DNA of 64,000 nt from Spirulina sp. SIO3F2 (GTDB lineage Bacteria > Cyanobacteriota > Cyanobacteriia > Cyanobacteriales > Spirulinaceae), in NCBI GenBank assembly GCA_010672165.1, contig JAAHHN010000004.1, forward strand, positions 1 to 64,000. Direction: 5' to 3'. Below the pieces are notes generated by a model, which worked only from the letters and a program-made list of their open reading frames with translations, searched no databases and had not been told where the DNA came from. Shown here in pieces: positions 45,375-53,742 of this stretch; positions within the stretch are counted from its first letter, which is position 1; each line of letters opens with the position of its first letter. The position numbers and the translations under genes are program-made.

Positions 45375-46442
45375 ATGGTTGATCCAACTGCTGTTTTAGA
45401 GATACTCCGGCCGATTCAAGACCCAGAACTCCAGAAGAGTCTTGTCGAGCTGAATATGATTCGGGATATTCAGGTGGTGGGGACAGATACCGTGCGATTG
45501 ACGCTGGTGCTGACCACACCTGCTTGTCCGCTACGGGAATTTATTGTTGAAGACTGTACTAAAGCAGTTCAGCAACTCCCGGGCATTGAACAGGTTGAGA
45601 TTGAAGTCACCGCCGAAACGCCACAACAAAAAGCCTTGCCCGATCGCCAAGGCATTGACTCTGTGCGGAATATTATTGCCATCTCCAGTGGCAAAGGCGG
45701 TGTGGGCAAGAGTACGATCGCGGTGAATGTTGCGGCGGCGCTAGCCCAAAGCGGTGCCCAAGTGGGTTTGCTCGATGCCGATATTTATGGTCCCAACGGT
45801 CCCACCATGATGGGATTGGCTCAGGCAGTGGTAGAAACTCAACCAGATGCCCAAGGCACTGATATTTTGCAGCCCGTGTTTAATCATGGGGTTAAACTGG
45901 TCTCAATGGGTTTTTTGATTGACCCCGATCAGCCTGTGATTTGGCGAGGGCCAATGCTCAACAGTATTATTCGTCAGTTTCTCTATCAAGTGAATTGGGG
46001 AGAACTAGACTATTTGGTGGTAGATTTGCCCCCTGGAACTGGCGATGCGCAATTGACTCTGGCCCAAGCTGTACCTATGTCTGGAGTGGTAATCGTTACC
46101 ACACCCCAAATGGTTTCTCTTATTGATGCCCGACGCGGGCTCAAGATGTTTGAGCAACTCGGGGTCAAGGTGCTCGGGATCGCTGAGAATATGAGCTATT
46201 TTGTGCCGCCCGATCAACCTGAGAAACAATACGATCTCTTCGGCTCTGGGGGTGGTGCAAAAACCGCTACGGAGTTGCAAGTTCCATTGCTTGGCCAAAT
46301 TCCTTTGGAAATTCCGGTGCGCGAAGGGGGCGATTGTGGGATTCCGATTGTGATTGCGCAGCCTGATTCAGCTTCGGCTCAGGCTTTAGTGAAACTGGCT
46401 AGGGCAATTGCGGGTAAGGTTTCTGTGGCCGCACTGACTTGA
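45375..46442 (+). CDS. mrp: Mrp/ApbC-type iron-sulfur cluster carrier ATPase
   Basis: A 355-residue P-loop ATPase that carries Fe-S clusters in the cytoplasm. The N-terminal MIP18 (DUF59) domain has LRPIQDPELQKSLVELNMI and TPACPLREFI. The deviant Walker A GKGGVGKST is at 106-114, with DADIYGPNGPTMMG, WRGPML and DLPPGTGDAQLTL following. The cluster-binding CxxC near residue 260 of many relatives is not seen (that region reads ENMSYFVPPDQPEKQYDLFGSGGG), as is common in cyanobacterial members. Single gene. Confidence 0.93.
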   Translation: MVDPTAVLEILRPIQDPELQKSLVELNMIRDIQVVGTDTVRLTLVLTTPACPLREFIVEDCTKAVQQLPGIEQVEIEVTAETPQQKALPDRQGIDSVRNIIAISSGKGGVGKSTIAVNVAAALAQSGAQVGLLDADIYGPNGPTMMGLAQAVVETQPDAQGTDILQPVFNHGVKLVSMGFLIDPDQPVIWRGPMLNSIIRQFLYQVNWGELDYLVVDLPPGTGDAQLTLAQAVPMSGVVIVTTPQMVSLIDARRGLKMFEQLGVKVLGIAENMSYFVPPDQPEKQYDLFGSGGGAKTATELQVPLLGQIPLEIPVREGGDCGIPIVIAQPDSASAQALVKLARAIAGKVSVAALT

Positions 46443-46644
46443 GCACCCCCTCCACCTTGTCAAGGATTATCAGGAGCCGTTAGGGATGAGATGACAAGTT
46501 TTGTTACGTTGCTGGCATAATTGTAAAAACACTTGAGTTTCCTCTATCTCTCTAGTCCGGAGGTAAGAGCTTGTCTCAAGTCAATCCACGCTAAATTCTT
46601 GATGACTGTTTCATTCACCGTTTAATTGTTCAGCTTGTAGACCA

Positions 46645-47928
46645 ATGCAAAGAGTTTATAGAGAAAGAGCCGCTTGGCACAATTGGATTGCAGATTGGGA
46701 CAATTTAGATGTTGTGTTGATCCTGTTAGTCTCGGGTCTCACCTTTTTTGGGGGGTTAGCCATCCAGAGTACGGAGGTGAGCCAAAAGCTAGGGTTTGCT
46801 GGTCATTGCTGGCAACATTGGCTCCTCGGGATTTTTGGTGTGGGTCTTGCCCTATTTATTGCCCGTTGCCGCTATGAGGTTTTAATCCAATGGCATTGGG
46901 TAATCTACGGTCTGACCAATGCTTCCTTGCTGGCAATCAAATTGGGGTTTGGGGTTAATGTGAATGGCTCCGATCGCTGGCTCAATATTTTGGGGTTTAA
47001 TGTCCAGCCCTCCGAATTTGCCAAAGTCGGTTTAATCATCACTCTTGCAGCTCTTCTACATACTCGACCCGCCTCAACCTTACCTGGCATTTTTCGAACT
47101 TTGGCAATTATGTCAGTGCCTTGGGTCTTGGTCTTTTCCCAACCCGATCTGGGTACGTCTTTAGTGTTTGCTGCGATCGCCATTGGGATGCTCTATTGGG
47201 CAAACGCTCATCCTGGGTGGTTGGTGCTCATGATTGGTCCCTTGGGTTCAGCGATTACGTATGGCCTTTCTAAACCCATTTGGGCAGGTTGGATTGGTGT
47301 GATGGTTCTTGTTGCTTGGTTCAGCCTCCCCTCACCGTGGAAGCGTTTGGGAGCAATCTTGGTCATGGTAGGTAACGGCATTTTCGGTTTCTTGGGCCAG
47401 TATTTCTGGACAAAGGTGCTTGAACCTTATCAAAAAGCACGTCTGACCCTGTTCCTAGCCCCTGAGAATGATCCATTGGGTGGTGGCTATCACCTGATTC
47501 AATCCCGAATTGCGATCGGTGCAGGTCAACTGTGGGGGCGGGGACCCTTTCAAGGTACCCAAACCCAATTAGATTTCATTCCCGAGCAACATACGGACTT
47601 TATTTTTTCGGCGGTGGGGGAAGAACTGGGCTTCATTGGTAGCATTGCCTTGTTAATTGTGTTCTGGTTGATTGCTTTGCGTTTAATCATCATTGCTCAA
47701 AACGCCAAGGAAAATTTTGGCTCGTTGCTGGCGATCGGCGTTCTGTCCATGATCGTGTTTCAGGTGGTTATTAATATCAGCATGACAATTGGGCTCGCAC
47801 CAATTACAGGTCTGCCATTGCCTTGGATGAGTTATGGGCGATCGGCGCTACTGACCAATTTTATTGCCCTGGGTCTAGTGGAATCAGTGGCTAACCATCG
47901 ACCGCGCATGATGAATTTTCGACGTTAG
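46645..47928 (+). CDS. rodA: Rod shape-determining protein RodA (SEDS glycosyltransferase)
   Basis: A 427-residue polytopic protein with about ten membrane helices. SEDS proteins polymerise peptidoglycan with a class B PBP in the elongation complex. Diagnostic stretches are GSDRWLNILGFNVQPSEFAKVG, FSQPDLGTSLVF, LEPYQKARLTLFLAPENDPLGGGYHLIQS, GRGPFQGTQTQLDFIPEQHTDFIFSAVGEELGF and GLPLPWMSYGRSALL. The FIPEQHTDFIF segment indicates RodA and not FtsW. No mreBCD or pbp2 nearby. Contains no truncation. Confidence 0.93.
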   Translation: MQRVYRERAAWHNWIADWDNLDVVLILLVSGLTFFGGLAIQSTEVSQKLGFAGHCWQHWLLGIFGVGLALFIARCRYEVLIQWHWVIYGLTNASLLAIKLGFGVNVNGSDRWLNILGFNVQPSEFAKVGLIITLAALLHTRPASTLPGIFRTLAIMSVPWVLVFSQPDLGTSLVFAAIAIGMLYWANAHPGWLVLMIGPLGSAITYGLSKPIWAGWIGVMVLVAWFSLPSPWKRLGAILVMVGNGIFGFLGQYFWTKVLEPYQKARLTLFLAPENDPLGGGYHLIQSRIAIGAGQLWGRGPFQGTQTQLDFIPEQHTDFIFSAVGEELGFIGSIALLIVFWLIALRLIIIAQNAKENFGSLLAIGVLSMIVFQVVINISMTIGLAPITGLPLPWMSYGRSALLTNFIALGLVESVANHRPRMMNFRR

Positions 47929-48007
47929 GCGTTTGAGTGAGCGATTCACTGTATTCAGTTCGCTTACAATTGCCATGACATAGCTTTAAATCCAAAAATT
48001 CTTAGGT

Positions 48008-48024
48008 GGTGGGCAATGCCCACC
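48008..48024. repeat. Short palindromic repeat GGTGGGC-AAT-GCCCACC
   Basis: Perfect 7-bp stem with loop AAT followed by CTAC, a pattern dispersed in many cyanobacterial genomes. It lies in the 151-nt spacer between rodA and ndhS and could form a hairpin in transcripts. Confidence 0.6.
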
Positions 48025-48079
48025 CTACGAAATCCATCTATATACCTATTTTTTCCACTATTCCTAAGGAGACCCTCTG

Positions 48080-48262
48080 ATGCTATTACCTGGTGCGATC
48101 GTCCGTGTAACGAATTCTGATGACATCTACTTTCAGTTTGAAGGGCTGGTGCAACGGGTTAGTGATGGACGTGTGGCTGTGTTATTTGAAGGGGGAAATT
48201 GGGATAAGATTATTACCTTTCGGCAAACTGACCTCGAAGCTGTGAGTCTAAGAAAAAAATAA
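48080..48262 (+). CDS. ndhS: NDH-1 subunit S
   Basis: A 60-residue SH3-like subunit of the photosynthetic NDH-1 complex that forms part of the ferredoxin-binding site for cyclic electron flow. The sequence [20 protein letters not shown] and [20 protein letters not shown] is close to the family core. A strong ribosome site (TAAGGAG) lies 9 nt before the ATG. Short but full-length for cyanobacteria; it is monocistronic, with a palindromic repeat 55 nt upstream. Confidence 0.93.
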   Translation: MLLPGAIVRVTNSDDIYFQFEGLVQRVSDGRVAVLFEGGNWDKIITFRQTDLEAVSLRKK

Positions 48263-48438
48263 ACCTGATTTTTGTTCTGTACTCAGGTGAATATGACCTG
48301 TTCTCTGTCATCCATTAAGTGAGATTTCAACTAGGTCTGATGATCTAATATAAAGCGAATCAGCTAGGATAATGATTGGCTAGTTTGTAAGCCCTATCAT
48401 TAATCCATACTTAACCTAATTGTGAGGTGAGCCTTGCA

Positions 48439-49089
48439 ATGCGTGTCCCTCTGCCCCAATTCACCCCTGAGAACCGCCACCCTGAACAGATGGGTGAGGT
48501 GATCGAAACTTCGACAATCGGCTTTTTGGCTCAATGCCTGGAGCCAGAAACCCTGGACTTTCCGAAAATGCCTCCTTTTGGGAGTTGGGTGCAAGCGACT
48601 GATGAGGAATCGGGGAATCAAGTGCTAGCGGTTGTCACCCATGTCACCACCAGCCCGATCGACTCAGTGCATCGAGCCCGGGCGTTGGGGCTCTCGCTGG
48701 CGCAGTTGCGAGAGGAGCAACCACAAATTTTTGCCATGCTCAAGACGGAGTTTCAGGCAGCGATTGTTGGCTTTATGACCGATGAGGGCGATCGCCCTAC
48801 CAAGATTTGGCAATATCTCCCGCCTCGGCCGCCCCAGATTCACCAAGCAGTGTATTGTTGCGTCCCCAACACAGTTTTGCAGTTCAGTGAAGAGTTGAAT
48901 TTTTTGCGGACGTTGCTGCAAGTGAGTAATGTGCCTACTGAGGCACTAGTTGCTGCTGCCTTACGAGAAATTTTCCAGTTGCGGCGGGGCGATCGCGCTT
49001 GGCTAGTCAATGCAGGGCGAACACTTGGCGTCCTGCTCAAGGATGATTACGATACCTTGCGTTACATTTTGGCCCAAGTCCATTTGTAA
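48439..49089 (+). CDS. HAS-barrel domain protein
   Basis: A 216-residue soluble protein with an N-terminal HAS-barrel-like domain (MGEVIETSTIGFLAQCLE, PPFGSWVQATDEESGNQVLAVVTHV), as occurs at the N-terminus of HerA-type ATPases; no ATPase domain is attached. The C-terminal 100 residues are helical. Function is unknown. ATG at 48439 has GAGGTGA 6-12 nt upstream; a GTG at 48427 inside that ribosome site is less likely. Related stand-alone proteins are common in cyanobacteria. Confidence 0.75.
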   Translation: MRVPLPQFTPENRHPEQMGEVIETSTIGFLAQCLEPETLDFPKMPPFGSWVQATDEESGNQVLAVVTHVTTSPIDSVHRARALGLSLAQLREEQPQIFAMLKTEFQAAIVGFMTDEGDRPTKIWQYLPPRPPQIHQAVYCCVPNTVLQFSEELNFLRTLLQVSNVPTEALVAAALREIFQLRRGDRAWLVNAGRTLGVLLKDDYDTLRYILAQVHL

Positions 49090-49120
49090 TCTGAACAACC
49101 CACAATCTGGGGATATCATC

Positions 49121-49744
49121 ATGACATCATCGGAATCGACAGAGACTGAGCCGTTAAGCTGGCAACGTTGGAATGCTCGCTACGGTGAGGCGAATACACC
49201 TTGGGATTTGGGGCAGCCTGCCCCTGGTTTGGTGGCCACGTTGCAAGGGCGCTCAAAGCCGTTGTTAGACCGCATTGCTGTCTTAGGCTGTGGTCGGGGT
49301 CATGATGCGGTGTTTTTAGCTCAGCAAGGCTTCGAGGTGGTAGGAATTGATTTTTCTCCATTGGCGATCGCTGCTGCCCAAGAATTAGCACAGCTCAACG
49401 ATGTAACCATTGATTGGCAACAGCAGGATATTTTCAACCTTGCTTCTGCTCTTCACGGCACATTCGACATCGTGTTTGAGCATACCTGTTTTTGTGCGAT
49501 CGCTATCGAGCAAAGAGCTGCCTACTGCGATGTGGTACATCAACTGCTTAAGCCTCAAGGTCAACTGTGGGCCGTTTTCTTCACCCACAATCGCCCTGGT
49601 GGGCCGCCCTTCGGTTCTTCAACTGAGGAATTACGCTCTCTGTTTGAGTCTCGGTTTACGATTCAGACCTTGGAACCCATTCAGAACTCCATCCCCAAGC
49701 GCCAAGACGAAGAGCATTGGGGAGTATTGCAACGGCGAGATTAA
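49121..49744 (+). CDS. TPMT-like SAM-dependent methyltransferase
   Basis: A 207-residue methyltransferase of the thiopurine methyltransferase-like group. Signatures are SWQRWNARYGEANTPWDLGQ, the SAM motif VLGCGRGHDAVFLAQQGFEV, GIDFSPLAIAAAQELA and FEHTCFCAI. Substrates of bacterial relatives include thiols, halides and metalloids such as tellurite and selenium compounds; which applies here is unknown. ATG at 49121 gives the expected start; the frame is open upstream into the preceding gene. The stop overlaps the convergent gene by 4 nt. Confidence 0.88.
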   Translation: MTSSESTETEPLSWQRWNARYGEANTPWDLGQPAPGLVATLQGRSKPLLDRIAVLGCGRGHDAVFLAQQGFEVVGIDFSPLAIAAAQELAQLNDVTIDWQQQDIFNLASALHGTFDIVFEHTCFCAIAIEQRAAYCDVVHQLLKPQGQLWAVFFTHNRPGGPPFGSSTEELRSLFESRFTIQTLEPIQNSIPKRQDEEHWGVLQRRD

Positions 49745-50130
49745 TCAGAATATTGGGTCGGACTTGTGTCAGGTTCAGGTTGATGTTTTGGGTTGGTGTC
49801 CAACCAAAATGATGCGGTTAATCCAAGAACAAAGCTGAGCATGAGTAATAATGCCACAATCAGGCGATTACGCCATGTTCGAGCAGGTGGTGCGGAGCGC
49901 AAGGGCAGAGCTGCAGGCCTGGGCAATGGTAAGGGCAGGATTTCATTAGCTCTGATTCGGGCTTGGAGAGTGGTGGCAGCTTCTTGTTGAATTGCGGCCA
50001 ACGCCGCCTCAGCACTGGCAGCAAGACAATATAGCTCAGGGAATTCAGCACAAACCCCTTGAAAAGCTTGATGGGTTTGAGACCAGCCCACATTGTAAGT
50101 GTATTGCTGGCTGTCAGGAATTGTGATCAT
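49741..50130 (-). CDS. HicB-like domain protein with C-terminal membrane helix
   Basis: A 129-residue protein. Residues 1-60 resemble a HicB-type antitoxin fold (YTYNVGWSQTHQAFQGVCAEFPELYCLAASAEAALAAIQ). Residues about 88-108 are a membrane helix (RLIVALLLMLSFVLGLTASFW) followed by a short polar tail. No HicA toxin is adjacent. A membrane-anchored HicB-like domain is unusual and may have left toxin-antitoxin duty. It lies 9 nt downstream of the glutathionyl reductase gene on the same strand, so the two may be co-transcribed. Confidence 0.7.
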   Translation of the reverse strand: MITIPDSQQYTYNVGWSQTHQAFQGVCAEFPELYCLAASAEAALAAIQQEAATTLQARIRANEILPLPLPRPAALPLRSAPPARTWRNRLIVALLLMLSFVLGLTASFWLDTNPKHQPEPDTSPTQYSD

Positions 50131-50139
50131 CAGTTTTCC

Positions 50140-51117
50140 TCACGAATCGCCACGCCCATGCGGGATTGTGAAATCAATGTCGGGGCCAAGGGGCACGATA
50201 CGGGTTGGGTTAATGGTTTCGTGGCTTTGATAGTAATGTTGCTTGATATGGGCAAAATTAACCGTCTCGGCGACCCCCGATGTTTGATAGAGTTCCCGAA
50301 CATATCCCCAGAGATTGGGGTAATCTACGATACGGCGCAGATTGCATTTGAAATGTCCGACATAGACGGGGTCGAAGCGAACCAAGGTTGTAAAGAGTCG
50401 CCAGTCTACTTCTGTGAGGCGATCGCCACACAAATAACGCTGAGTTTCTAGCCGAGCTTCAAGCCAATCAAAAGAGTCAAACAAAGGATAGAGCGCTTCT
50501 TCATAGGCAGCTTGAGTGGTAGCAAAACCACATTTATAAACGCCATTATTGATTGTGCTGTAGACGCGATCGTTGAGGGCGTCAATCTCCGCACGGAGTT
50601 CAGCGGGGTAATAATCTCCGGGTTGAGCCCCGAGCGAGTCAAAAGCGGAATTAAACATCCGAATAATTTCGGCGGACTCGTTATTGACAATCGTCTGGGT
50701 TTGCTTGTCCCACAAAATTGGCACAGTGACCCGTCCGGTATAGTTTGGCTGGGCATGGGTGTAGATTTCATGGAGCACCTGAGCCTTAAAAATGGGGTCA
50801 GCGATTACCCCATCTCCCGGTTCAAACGTCCAACCACGATCGCCCATAAACCAATGCACAACCGAGAGGGAGATCATATCCGTAAGACCCTTAAGTGCTC
50901 GGAAGATTAATGTGCGGTGGGCCCAGGGACAGGCTAAAGACACATAAAGGTGATACCGTCCGGTTTCAGCTTTGAAGCCACCTGTTCCTGTTGGGCCAGG
51001 GCTGCCATCGGGGGTAATCCAGTTCCGAAATTGAGATGCTTTACGAACAAAACGTCCACCTGTTTTTTGGGTGTCATACCACTGATCCTGCCAGACTCCA
51101 TCGACCAGAAGACCCAT
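50140..51117 (-). CDS. Glutathionyl-hydroquinone reductase (GST xi class, YqjG/ECM4)
   Basis: A 325-residue enzyme that reduces glutathionyl-hydroquinones in the cytoplasm. The catalytic motif is SLACPWAHR with Cys63, not the Ser or Tyr of classic GSTs. Other signatures are TVPILWDKQTQTIVNNESAEIIRMFN, NDRVYSTINNGVYKCGFATTQ, RYLCGDRLTEVDWRLFTTLVRFD and FKCNLRRIVDYPNLWGY. Length and motifs are complete. It heads a possible two-gene unit with the HicB-like protein. Confidence 0.93.
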   Translation of the reverse strand: MGLLVDGVWQDQWYDTQKTGGRFVRKASQFRNWITPDGSPGPTGTGGFKAETGRYHLYVSLACPWAHRTLIFRALKGLTDMISLSVVHWFMGDRGWTFEPGDGVIADPIFKAQVLHEIYTHAQPNYTGRVTVPILWDKQTQTIVNNESAEIIRMFNSAFDSLGAQPGDYYPAELRAEIDALNDRVYSTINNGVYKCGFATTQAAYEEALYPLFDSFDWLEARLETQRYLCGDRLTEVDWRLFTTLVRFDPVYVGHFKCNLRRIVDYPNLWGYVRELYQTSGVAETVNFAHIKQHYYQSHETINPTRIVPLGPDIDFTIPHGRGDS

Positions 51118-51306
51118 AATGTTGTTGCTTTAAGTGCTTACTTCCCGTTGTGCCACTATTTTAGTCCTGTTGAGCACCACTTGTATGGGATTAACTACGA
51201 TCACCTCGGTGGCGTTGACTGTGTGTCCGATAGAGAACGTACATTTGTCCCCACATCAGGTGACATAATTTAATTAGCATAATTCACTCTTTCCCCTTGC
51301 CCTCTA

Positions 51307-52779
51307 ATGCCCCGCCTGCCAAAGCTCACCTACGATCGCGGCACATTGCTGCTGCATCCGCCACCCCGTAACCGGAGTTGGATGGACTGGGCAACGTGGG
51401 ACGATCGCGTGGAAAAATTTCGGATTCCCGCGATGGCCTATCGTGATCTGCTCGAAGGCCTCCAAGCTGACAACATTACTATCTTGGACGAAGCCAAAGG
51501 TTTTGGCCCCCTTGCCCTACAACCTGCCCTCACCCTTACCCCCTATCCCCATCAACAGGAAGCCCTCACCGCCTGGAAAAAAAACGATCGCCAAGGTGTG
51601 ATTGTGTTACCCACTGCTGCGGGGAAGACCTATCTAGCGCAACTGGCGATTGAATGTACGCCCCGCGACACCTTAATTGTTGTGCCCACGTTGGATTTGA
51701 TGCAGCAATGGTATGCCCAACTAGAAAAAGCATTTCCGGGGACGGAATTGGGGTTACTCGGAGGCGGCAGCCGCGATCGCACGGCGATTCTGATCGCCAC
51801 CTACAACAGTGCCGCAATTCACGCTGAGACTCTCGGGAACCGCTACGGCCTGCTCATTTTTGATGAATGTCATCATCTACCCACGGACTTCTTCCGGGTC
51901 ATTGCTGAATATGCGATCGCCCCTTATCGCCTGGGTCTCACGGCCACCCCAGAGCGAGCCGATGAAGCCCATACCGACCTTGATCAGCTCATTGGCCCCA
52001 TTCTCTATCGAAAGTCTCCCGATGACCTTTCTGGTCAGGCTCTGGCTGATCATGAAGTGCGACAAATCAAAGTCACGCTGACGCCTGAAGAGCGATCGCA
52101 GTACGACGAGGCGATCGCCACGCGCAACAATTTTCTCCAAGCGTCCAATATTTTCCTAGGGAGTCTTAATGGCTGGCAGCAGTTTGTGCAGGCTTCAGCG
52201 CGATCGGCGGCTGGACGCCGAGCAATGCTAGCCCATCGACAAGCCAAGGAAATTGCTCTGGGAACGACAGGTAAACTGCGGGTGCTCACTGAGATCTTCA
52301 TGGAGCATTACCCCACCCGTATCCTGATTTTCACCAACGATAACGCCACAGTCTACCGCATCTCCCAAGACTTTCTGATTCCTGCCCTGACCCATCAAAC
52401 CCCGGTTAAAGAACGCCATGAGATTTTACGGCGGTTTAAAGCAGGTGACTATGGCGCGATCGTGGCCTCCCACGTGCTCAATGAAGGGGTCGATGTGCCG
52501 GATGCCGAAATTGCCGTGATTCTTTCTGGCACCGGCTCCAGTCGAGAATATATCCAGCGCTTGGGGCGGGTGTTACGTAAGAGCAAGCAACGCCATAAGC
52601 AGGCAATTCTCTATGAAGTTGTGACAGAGGACACAACAGAAGAGCGAACTTCGGCGCGGCGACGCCGTCAGACTCAGCCCCAAGGACAACTCGAACTCTT
52701 ACCAAGCTATGGCTTTGAGCAGCCTACTGTACCGCGGGCCGCCGAGGAAAATCGAACAGAGGAGAATTGGAATAGCTGA
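51307..52779 (+). CDS. XPB/SSL2-like DEAD/DEAH-box helicase
   Basis: A 490-residue superfamily 2 helicase. The N-terminal 75 residues (LPKLTYDRGTLLLHPPPR onward) resemble the small domain before the core in bacterial XPB-like proteins. Walker A is LPTAAGKTYLA, motif II FDECHHLPTDFF, motif III LGLTATP, and motif VI YIQRLGRVLRKSKQ. The domain 2 motif HVLNEGVDVPDAE is intact. Likely DNA translocase in repair or transcription, by family. It is divergent from the GST gene; possible hairpin-rich downstream region. Confidence 0.9.
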   Translation: MPRLPKLTYDRGTLLLHPPPRNRSWMDWATWDDRVEKFRIPAMAYRDLLEGLQADNITILDEAKGFGPLALQPALTLTPYPHQQEALTAWKKNDRQGVIVLPTAAGKTYLAQLAIECTPRDTLIVVPTLDLMQQWYAQLEKAFPGTELGLLGGGSRDRTAILIATYNSAAIHAETLGNRYGLLIFDECHHLPTDFFRVIAEYAIAPYRLGLTATPERADEAHTDLDQLIGPILYRKSPDDLSGQALADHEVRQIKVTLTPEERSQYDEAIATRNNFLQASNIFLGSLNGWQQFVQASARSAAGRRAMLAHRQAKEIALGTTGKLRVLTEIFMEHYPTRILIFTNDNATVYRISQDFLIPALTHQTPVKERHEILRRFKAGDYGAIVASHVLNEGVDVPDAEIAVILSGTGSSREYIQRLGRVLRKSKQRHKQAILYEVVTEDTTEERTSARRRRQTQPQGQLELLPSYGFEQPTVPRAAEENRTEENWNS

Positions 52780-53127
52780 TTTTATCCCTATCCAGATGGT
52801 AAATATTTAAGCTGACATACATGGGCTAGGGGCTGTCGTTAGCTAGACTTCAAACTCTTACGATGACTGACGTATAGCCCCTTTTTCTGTTTTTAGGCCC
52901 AGGCGCTCTATCTCTTATTCCGTCAGACTTCTGGGATTAACTGACGGCATGTTCTAGGAAAGTGCGATTCATGTCGGTGATTTTGATGATTTTGGAACCG
53001 ACATTCCGCTTAGACTGAAGAAAGAAAGGCGCGTCAGCTTCCGTTTTGACGAAAAATCGTGTATCGTGCATTAACGGAAAGCTAAAGAATATATTTGTTG
53101 TTTTGGAAGCGGGCTTTGACGGTCTTC
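52780..53127. ncRNA. Hairpin-rich intergenic region (candidate structured RNA)
   Basis: Within 348 nt lie four inverted repeats: GGGGCT with AGCCCC followed by T5 (about 52830-52885, long loop), CCGTCAG/CTGACGG (52920-52926, 52941-52947), ATGTCGGT/ACCGACAT (52971-52978, 52997-53004) and AGCTTCCGTT with its near complement (53036-53045, 53073-53083). The first resembles a terminator of the helicase transcript or of a small RNA; the others suggest a structured leader for the gene at 53128. No RNA family was recognised. Confidence 0.4.
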
Positions 53128-53601
53128 ATGATCTCAGTCCCTTCGCCGCAGCCTTCTCAAATTCAATTGGAGGTCGAAGTGCAGAAAAGGTGTACCCGAA
53201 ATCGGAAGCGCTCCAAACGACGAGCGATCTTTTGCCCCGAGCACGGCTGCTATCTGGACAGTGTTAGCCAAAAGTACCCCCTATATACAGAATCAGTAGG
53301 GAAATTACGCTCATGCGGTATTAGTCGTCTATCTGCCTTGATGCTTGTTGCAACTCGGACTGCGGTTCCTCTAGTAGGAGAATGGCTAGAAGCATTTTGG
53401 TGTTCAGACTGCCAACAGACCTATTGGTATCATGTACAGCGTGTTGGAGATCGTGAATACAAGATCCACCCTGCCCCTCAGCAACTTTGGAGTCAAGTGA
53501 GTGGTGTTATTCACCCGAGCGGTAATCCTTCAGTTGGCGAATTCACACGTCGGCAGGCCCGTTTAGGAGCAAAGATTCGTGATTTTCAATCTGTTGGCTA
53601 A
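53128..53601 (+). CDS. Conserved zinc-ribbon-like hypothetical protein
   Basis: A 157-residue basic protein with cysteine pairs that could bind zinc: CTRNRKRSKRRAIFCPEHGC and WCSDCQQTYWYHV. The C-terminus has a patterned HPSGNPSVGEFTRRQARLGAK segment. I recall similar proteins of unknown role in cyanobacteria, but cannot name the family. ATG at 53128 is chosen; an in-frame TTG-type start at 53095 is possible. It precedes the glycan operon by 140 nt on the same strand and has a structured upstream region. Confidence 0.7.
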   Translation: MISVPSPQPSQIQLEVEVQKRCTRNRKRSKRRAIFCPEHGCYLDSVSQKYPLYTESVGKLRSCGISRLSALMLVATRTAVPLVGEWLEAFWCSDCQQTYWYHVQRVGDREYKIHPAPQQLWSQVSGVIHPSGNPSVGEFTRRQARLGAKIRDFQSVG

Positions 53602-53655
53602 CACCTTCTTTATATAGCGGTTTTCATAAGTATGCGGTACGTTAATCCCCCTCAA

Positions 53656-53674
53656 TCCCCCTTTGTAAGGGGGA
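53656..53674. repeat. Short palindromic repeat (TCCCCCTT hairpin)
   Basis: TCCCCCTT (53656-53663) and AAGGGGGA (53667-53674) form a perfect 8-bp stem with loop TGT, preceded by a partial direct repeat AATCCCCCTC. Related to the element at 28052-28070. It lies upstream of the ABC exporter gene and could weaken transcription from the left. Confidence 0.6.
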
Positions 53675-53742
53675 GGAACGATCCTCATCTTTTCACAAAA
53701 GGCTATAATACGTAAGCTTGCTTTATCCTCACGTTCTATTCA

